From contig NC_087074.1 of the NCBI RefSeq assembly GCF_026151205.1, forward strand, positions 16,503,962 through 16,567,961: a stretch of DNA of 64,000 bases. The letters run 5' to 3'. Origin of the DNA: Bolinopsis microptera. Its lineage: Eukaryota > Ctenophora > Tentaculata > Lobata > Bolinopsidae. Below the pieces are notes generated by a model. The model made no database searches, was not told the origin of the DNA, and saw only the letters and a list, made by a program, of their open reading frames with translations. The position numbers and the translations under genes were made by a program. Of the stretch, positions 58,301 to 64,000 are shown piece by piece (position 1 is the first letter of the stretch; every line of letters starts with the position of its first letter).

Positions 58301-58402
58301 AAGCCGCCGATCAGGGGATATACTCCTCCAAATACGAACTCTCTGCTGTGCTGGCGCAACGAGCGAGACTCTACTTCGCTATGGGGTGGTCAGAAGATGT
58401 GA
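55373..58402 (+). pseudogene. LINE ORF2: APE endonuclease and reverse transcriptase, one frameshift
   Basis: The frame begins around SSIWLLNIQSFN. At about 55511 an extra A in TTTAACAGAG breaks it, and the rest, with ETWLKSYIEDAQ, is in the next frame. Endonuclease motifs are visible in LLGDFNIPLIGW and PLSDHRRVEIF. The reverse transcriptase has NYRPISLTSHVVKVYERVI, SKQHGFRSGRSCLTQLL, DSIYLDYAKAFDKVDH, GVPQGTVLGPILFLIFINDI and CFADDTRISIAI. The tail is CR1-like (VRSLIEYCCPLWHPSK, ESVQKAFTARI). From the frameshift onward 905 residues and more are open, so decay is recent. Confidence 0.88.
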
Positions 58403-58466
58403 TGGCCCCGTCAAGTCTTGACGAAACTCAACATAGGTCACATAGGTAGGTCATGAGATTGGAACT

Positions 58467-58810
58467 GTGAGAAGTGCAGCTCAGAAAGAGATGAAGAACT
58501 TTTCGTCTGTGTTGAAAAACACGTGCAAAAACGCCTTTGCACCGAAGAAGATCCAAGCTGCAGTGAAAAGGGTTGCCCTAGAAGAGTATCGAAGTAAAAG
58601 TCTGATCATCTTTTGGCTTCCAGAGACTGACGAGAACCTGGATGCTAAGGTATCTGGTATTTTGTTGGACCATCTCAACAAAAAATTGAAAATCTTGAGC
58701 TGTAAACGAGTTTGAAAGGACACAAGTGAGCAAGTCAGGCCAGTGAAATTCACTTGCCAAGCTCAGATCAAGCTCGTACCATCTTGAGCAAGACTAAGCT
58801 ACTAAGACAT
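58467..58810 (+). pseudogene. LINE ORF1 relic
   Basis: The frame 58467-58715 has YRSKSLIIFWLPETDENLDA, matching the RRM start of L1-like ORF1 proteins. It then breaks: the same frame continues past a TGA with KDTSEQVRPVKFT, and a further shift gives SSDQARTILSKTKLL. It seems unrelated to the CR1-like LINE directly upstream. Confidence 0.65.
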
Positions 58811-59148
58811 GTCTGCTGTTTTCTGACAAAATTGCTTTAACATTTTGGAAATTTCGGGTTTTTTGGTCTAACTTTTGTTTTTGGGTCAAGAACTATCCCT
58901 TAGGACCATTGGATACATTCGCCGACCCCCCGAAACCCCCTTTTTGGAAACCCCTAAAATGCAAAACATTGTAATTTTTCTGAGAAAAGTGTTTAAGTAA
59001 CATTTTGGAAAACAGGTGCCGTTTATCTTAAAAATGGTGCTATTTCAGGAACTGAAAATGGTGCCATTGTTTTTTACGTCCAAAACTGGCCTAGTGACGG
59101 CAATTTGGTGATCGTGGGTCTTTTGGCCTGGAAAAAACAATTTATTGC

Positions 59149-59208
59149 ACTTAAGCACTTTTGTGAAAACGAGCTCGTTTTCTCACAAAAGTGCTTAAGT
59201 GCCATTAT
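59149..59208. repeat. Inverted repeat with CTTAAGCACTTTTGTG arms
   Basis: Arms of about 27-30 nt (GCACTTAAGCACTTTTGTGA ... AACGAG and its complement) abut at GAGCTC with a two-base length difference. It is composed of the same CTTAAGCACTTTT motif found singly elsewhere in the region. Confidence 0.8.
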
Positions 59209-59251
59209 ACTTTTAATTAAATGTTGATTCTGTCAACTGAAGCTATATAAA

Positions 59252-59307
59252 AAATTTAGATTTGTAAGTACCGATTATAAATAATCGGTACTTACAAATC
59301 TAAATTT
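59252..59307. repeat. Perfect 26-bp hairpin with 4-nt loop
   Basis: AAATTTAGATTTGTAAGTAC... at 59252-59277 is exactly complementary to 59282-59307, with loop TAAA. There is no mismatch, so it is recent or maintained. Confidence 0.92.
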
Positions 59308-61592
59308 TCATGACGGATCGATTAGTGATGGTCACAAACTTCAGAAACGCTAGCTTCACCGTCAAAATTGCCGATTTGTCAATGCAGAACTTTTCAAAAT
59401 ATACTTCAAAGTTCAAAATTTGCTTAAAAATTTTTATTCTCTAATCAGTTGAGACTGCAGAGTTTTAGCTTGCCTGACCTAAAATGAAGCAAATTTTCGA
59501 TTGGTTTTCGTATCCGAATCAGAAATTATGGATTTTTTCGTCAAGTTTTAAATATAAATAGATATATTCTCGATAGTATTGCCTGAATAAATAGTATCTG
59601 GAGAGAAGATTTGTAGGATACAATACTTGAGTAGGAACAGTGTGCCTCGTGACGTGTAAAGCTGTAGGTACTTCGCACGACAATAGCTGGATAACGCAAC
59701 ATCGTTCACACACGTTTCGTGTACCTTCTTAGCTTATCACTTTATCAATTACAGTGAATGGGATATTGACTTTGAGTAGGGAATGTTAGGACATGATTGG
59801 ATCTTTTGATGTAAAGTAAGAATAGCTCATCGCATGTAATACTCAACAAGCTAGTATATTTTTACTACAAGCTTACAGGAAAAATGTTTCATCCTCGATA
59901 GACTCGGCCTGGGTCAGCTGCCTTATAGAGAGAAACATATCTATTCATTACTATAGCTCATCTTATAAATACCTCATATTCACGTTGTTATCAATCTACC
60001 TTTTTGTTCGTATTGATTCGTGATTAAAGGGACAGTTTCAATATTCCGTATTATTACAACCTGTTCCTGACCATACATTTTTCTTGTACGATTTTAAAGC
60101 TTTTTTCGAATATGAGTGTTGTGCGTTATAATATGGTAAACACTTAGTTATCTGCTTACCTAGCTCATAGGCTTCCTCAAACCTGTACATCCGCTAGCTG
60201 AACGCTTTATTCAAAGAAATTTAAAATCAGTTATGTTATAGTTTCTTGTTATCATCTATCTATTTATGATCTAGCTCCGTAATATAAATTGTATGGATTT
60301 TTATTTGCTGATAACGATTTTATTCTCTAATCTATACTTTTACCGCATCAAAAAGCATCAATCACAACCAAAGTTATGGGTAGTCAATAGTCATAGCGTA
60401 AATTGTAATGTGAGCTTGTTATGACGTATCATAGAGCATGACAACGCGCGTTGCTAATCTGTTCTTGCTCGCGCACGTGCAATCTCTTGATGTTCCTAAG
60501 CAACGTCGCCGTTTATCTTTGCTATTTAATAACGCCATTATTCTAATGTTTATTTTACCTCACTTCCGACGTTGATTATAGAAAATCTAAAGCCTTAATC
60601 AAAATTCTAAGAATGCTATAGCCTATTCCTATCATTTTTTTACAACCCTGCTAAAAATGGCGAGGTTTCAACTCCATTTGCGAGCTGAAATTGGTCACGC
60701 CAGAGGGTAATTTTTAGGTCGATTTTCAGTGTTTTATATTCTATGTCAACGTTGCCGGGGGGATTTAGTCAAGTTTAAAATATAATATAGATAATTCGCA
60801 AAACCTTGGCCTTTATGAAGAAAGCCTCATCTGAGTTCTTAATATAATTTCTAAAGAAAGAAGCTTATTTATTATTATCCCGTACTATCACCAATCGACT
60901 CTTCATCAAAACAAGCGTCAAAATGCTAGTAGAATTCCGATTCGAAAACAAAATTTTATAAGGAATTGCAACGTTTCATTCCCGCTCGTTGCCACTAGTT
61001 TTTAATCCGCTGAGGAGAAGGGAGTGTTTTGGTGTTCTTAAACCATCACCAATAAATTTGTCGTAAAATATTAGGGTCAGAATGATTGTAGATAAAGTTC
61101 CCACTAATGTTGGTGCACTTAAGCACTTTTCTCAGAAAACGAAATTTTCAAATTTTTAATTCAGCGTGTCCCAATATTACAACCAGTGTTTCATCACAAC
61201 AGTTTAAGGCCAATTTTTCGTCTTATTTTCGATGACCAATGGTTTGAACGGGTCATTTTCATCAGAACGTGGAGTTTTTGCCGATGTGGCTGTACTTAAG
61301 CACTTTTCTAAGAAATTCAAACTATTATTTGTGATTTTGAGCTTAGTGGGTCAATACGTCAAAAAAGCTTACTTGGGTACGCGTACCACCACAATTTCAG
61401 TCGGTACGCGCAAATACGGCAATATACGCGCACCCGTTCCCAGTGCAGATACGGGTACGCCAAAATTAAAAAGCAAACGAATTCACTTATCTCAGAGACA
61501 AAATAAAAGACAATAGTAAATATTAAAAATGGAATTCAACAATTACACATCCGCAAAGATAACACAGTTCATCAAACAGTGTCATCAAAAGT

Positions 61593-61652
61593 AATTATAA
61601 AGTCTGTAACAAACCACAGGTCTTCCACCCGTTTGTTACAAACTTTATAATT
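61593..61652. repeat. 22-bp hairpin with 16-nt loop
   Basis: AATTATAAAGTCTGTAACAAAC at 61593-61614 pairs with 61631-61652 with one mismatch. It is embedded in the GGTACGCG-rich segment and could be the centre of a foldback element. Confidence 0.85.
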
Positions 61653-62253
61653 GCAAGCCGCAAAGTTATTAGAGGTAAAAATACCCACGAGTGGCGCGCA
61701 CGCGTTTCTAAATTTCAATTTAAATTTGAAAAATTCAAATTCACTTTTGAGTTTTCGGGTGCAGGTGCGGGTATGCACGTACCGCTATCGGGGCCAGAAC
61801 TCGGTACGCGCGTACCCGTACCGGGTGCGAATACGTATCGACCAACTAAGATTTTGAGGCACTTTCTGAGAAGTTAGGATGATGAAACCTTGTCATAAGT
61901 CTCAAAAGTCGACAAAGCACTTTATAAAAATAGTGGGTGCAGTTTAAATTTGACAGCAGCTAGCCCAGAGCAATTACAGAATTGAAATCTTTAAAGTCAA
62001 TTTGCACAAAATGAACTTTGTGTGACACAATCTGACTTAACCAGTTTTGTCAGAAAACGGCAGATAACACCTTAAAATGCTTCCTTTTAAAGTTATGGTA
62101 AAAAAGTAATTTTTTATCTGCAAAGCCAAAAAAATCACATTTTCTCTCATAACTTTAAAAGTTTCACATAAATGCTATAGGAATAGATATAGCGCAAATT
62201 GAGCTAATACAATATAGAGTAATTTCCGCTAATTTTTTTCGTACTCTAGGTTT

Positions 62254-63772
62254 ATGGCTACACCAATTGAGTACAACGCTGACAATGCGTCAAGCGATCT
62301 TGTAACTTTATCGATCGGGTCAAACGATATTGAACCTTCACTGACGGAGTTTAACGCTGGCAATGCGTCAAATGATCTTGAAACTTCAGCAATTGAGTAC
62401 AATCCTAATAATGTGCCAGATCATCTTGGAACTGGTAGCAATGGTACATTGGTATATCGCGGCAGATTCACAAGGAAAGTGACTGGTAGAGTTGAAAACG
62501 TAGCTGTCAAGCAAATCATAATAATACCGGATAAAGGGTTACAACTATTACGGGAAATTAATGCATTACAAGACCTTTCTCATAAACATGTTATCAAATA
62601 CTTTGATGTAGAGAAAAGAGGCCAGTTTGTTTTAATTGCTCTGCAGTTATGCAAAGGATCACTGGTAAATATTGTAACACCCTCCCTCAAGAAGGACATT
62701 TAATTTTTTAATTGATGGTAAACCATTTAAAAAGTATAAAACTCATTTATGGTCCACCAGAAAAAGTTTACTATTAGGTGTTGCTAATGGCTTGGAGTAC
62801 ATTCACGAGAAGAACATAGTTCATAGAGATCTAAAGCCTCAGAATATTCTTGTAACTGTGGATGAAAGTAATACCGGTTTGCTAAAGGCAGTGATATCAG
62901 ATTTTGGTCTTTGCAAAGAATTCGACAAGTCTGAAAAATTTAAGCCTTCACGGAGTCTGATTGGAAGTAATGGATGGATGCCAAAAGAAATATTGTCGGG
63001 AAGGAAAACTCTCCTAACACCCACTGCTATGGATATCTTTGCTTTTGGATGTATTGTCCATTTTTTTATGTCTTTCAAGAGATCTCGAAGTGGTCAAATT
63101 CATCCCTTTGGAGAGGACGATGTAAGAAATCACAATATAAGGGAATCAGATAGAGTTACATATTTATATGAAAATATGGACCCACATCATACCTTTTATG
63201 GGGACACCATTTTAGCTGACATACTTATCGATGGTTGTGTTAGCTCTGATCCAAAAATCCGTCCTACGGCTGACGAGATTTTGAAGCATCCGTTCTTTTG
63301 GAGTTATGCCGAGAGAAAGAAATACGTCGGTGAGCGTTTCAACGTCTTTAAGGACTACTCCAGGTCGAAGCCACCTATCCCTATAACCATGCTTCGATCA
63401 CTATGGAAAGACCTATGTTCTGGCAAGGAGTTTCATAACGATATATCAGAGGTTTGGAAGTATGTAGAGTTGTACAGCAAAAGTTTAAAGAAGCCCACAC
63501 CTGATTATTGGAAGTCGAATATTTTTAATGGTGTAATGAGGACAATTCGGAACCTTTCAGAACATTGGACCAGTGCAGTTTCACTACATCCACCACTTCG
63601 CGACCTCTTTGGTGGGTGTGTTGATCTTGAAGGTAACACTGACTATGACCATGAAAAAATGGGTAGGTATTTTTTTGAAAAAATTCCTCAATCATTCCCA
63701 ATCATTTATGCTAGTTTCAAAAAAGATAAATTAGCTAAGCAGACTCTAGAAAGAATTTTGAGACCAGCTTAA
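62254..63772 (+). CDS. IRE1/RNase L-like kinase with KEN endonuclease domain, one frame break
   Basis: Two frames (62254-62703; open from about 62690, main part 62792-63772) make one protein of about 500 residues. In IRE1 and RNase L the kinase domain controls a KEN RNase that cleaves RNA on dimerisation. N-terminal residues 5-55 are three imperfect repeats (IEYNADNASSDL, TEFNAGNASNDL, IEYNPNNVPDHL). The P-loop is LGTGSNGTLVYRG, the lysine lies in VAVKQI, the catalytic loop is VHRDLKPQN, and ISDFGLCKEF is IRE1-type. The APE motif is changed to MPKE. The KEN end has HPFFWS and IRNLSEHW, keeping Arg, Asn and His at the spacing of the IRE1 nuclease residues. There is no signal, luminal, membrane or ankyrin part. 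A one-base shift near 62690 separates the frames; it may be real decay, a sequencing error or a very short intron. Confidence 0.75.
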
Positions 63773-63783
63773 CCAGATGACTT

Positions 63784-63903
63784 GAAATCAGCTGACTTGA
63801 AGCCAGGTTGCAGCTGACTTGAAGCCAGGTTGCAGCTGACTTGAAGCCAGGTTGCAGCTGACTTGAAGCCAGGTTGCAGCTGACTTGAAGCCAGGTTGCA
63901 GCA
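63784..63903. repeat. 22-bp tandem repeat, about five copies
   Basis: The unit CAGCTGACTTGAAGCCAGGTTG begins 12 bp after the kinase-nuclease stop codon, probably in the 3' UTR. The frames through it are repeat artefacts. Confidence 0.9.
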
Positions 63904-64000
63904 GAGTAAGTAACTGCATTCATAATAGAGAACTGACAAGTTAGAGTCATAATTTGATAACTTTTAAGTGTTTTTCTAAAGTTACACTTCAAAACATGTT

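Larger units (their letters stand above)
54518..58460 (+). mobile_element. Nearly complete CR1/jockey-group LINE
   Basis: ORF1 (54518-55396) overlaps the start of ORF2, which has one apparent single-base insertion in the endonuclease at about 55511 and is then open to 58402. It starts 30 bp from the antisense ORF1, head to head. Its 3' end lies soon after the ORF2 stop, in or near a run of CATAGGTCACATAGGTAGGT, which resembles the short 3' repeats of CR1-like elements. Confidence 0.85.
58811..62253. other. AT-rich non-coding region with hairpins and a recurring motif
   Basis: I see no supported gene in 3.4 kb. It contains three strong inverted repeats (listed separately) and repeats the motif CTTAAGCACTTTT with a following TCTCAGAAAACG at about 59150, 59190 (inverse), 61111 and 61290, with weaker matches at 58980 and 61857. 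A stretch at 61370-61860 is rich in GGTACGCG/CGCGTACC. The 5' region of the kinase-nuclease gene lies at its end. Confidence 0.55.

Overview
The window is nuclear DNA from an invertebrate animal. Genes are split by GT-AG introns with consistent phases, and recognisable products include the C-terminal half of a PI4KA-type phosphatidylinositol 4-kinase, UBAC1, a DEG/ENaC channel subunit and an IRE1/RNase L-like kinase. Between them lies a varied repeat load: LINEs, Merlin, hAT, Helitron-like and G-tipped DNA elements, and many minisatellites. I cannot fix the phylum. The retroelement mix and small genes would suit a cnidarian, sponge, ctenophore or other marine invertebrate.

Layout. 1-4027 (+): a seven-exon gene for an unrecognised ~846-residue protein, probably starting at base 1 or just before it. 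6686-8823 (+): an RGG-rich drug/metabolite-type transporter, with a possible alternative last exon at 9162-9274. 9714-22021 (-): UBAC1 in six phase-consistent exons. Its intron 2 holds a complete Merlin transposon (12954-16399), a single-exon DEG/ENaC gene on the opposite strand (18521-20188) and a 27-bp satellite. A LINE fragment sits at the UBAC1 start codon (22023-23196). 24210-46012 (-): sixteen exons plus a candidate 12-nt microexon of PI4KA; the 5' part of the gene lies outside the window. One PI4KA intron contains a 5.1-kb G-tipped DNA transposon (34532-39600) carrying a hAT remnant, and a plus-strand secreted papain-like protein gene (40273-42177). 46380-58810: a retroelement graveyard, with an RTE-like LINE split by a 3.1-kb G-tipped element and followed by a 130-bp hAT MITE, then antisense and sense LINE ORF1s and a nearly complete CR1/jockey-group LINE. 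58811-62253: non-coding, AT-rich, with several strong hairpins. 62254-63772 (+): an IRE1/RNase L-like kinase-nuclease gene with a frame break.

Functional links. UBAC1 and PI4KA are housekeeping genes in the same orientation about 1 kb apart. The DEG/ENaC and papain-like genes are nested in their introns on the other strand. The most unusual observations are the transposon biology (target-site duplications resolved to the base for several elements, including a LINE whose duplicated target could act as both splice donor and acceptor), the in-frame duplication of a UBAC1 splice acceptor, the optional terminal exons of the RGG gene, and the soluble kinase-KEN protein.
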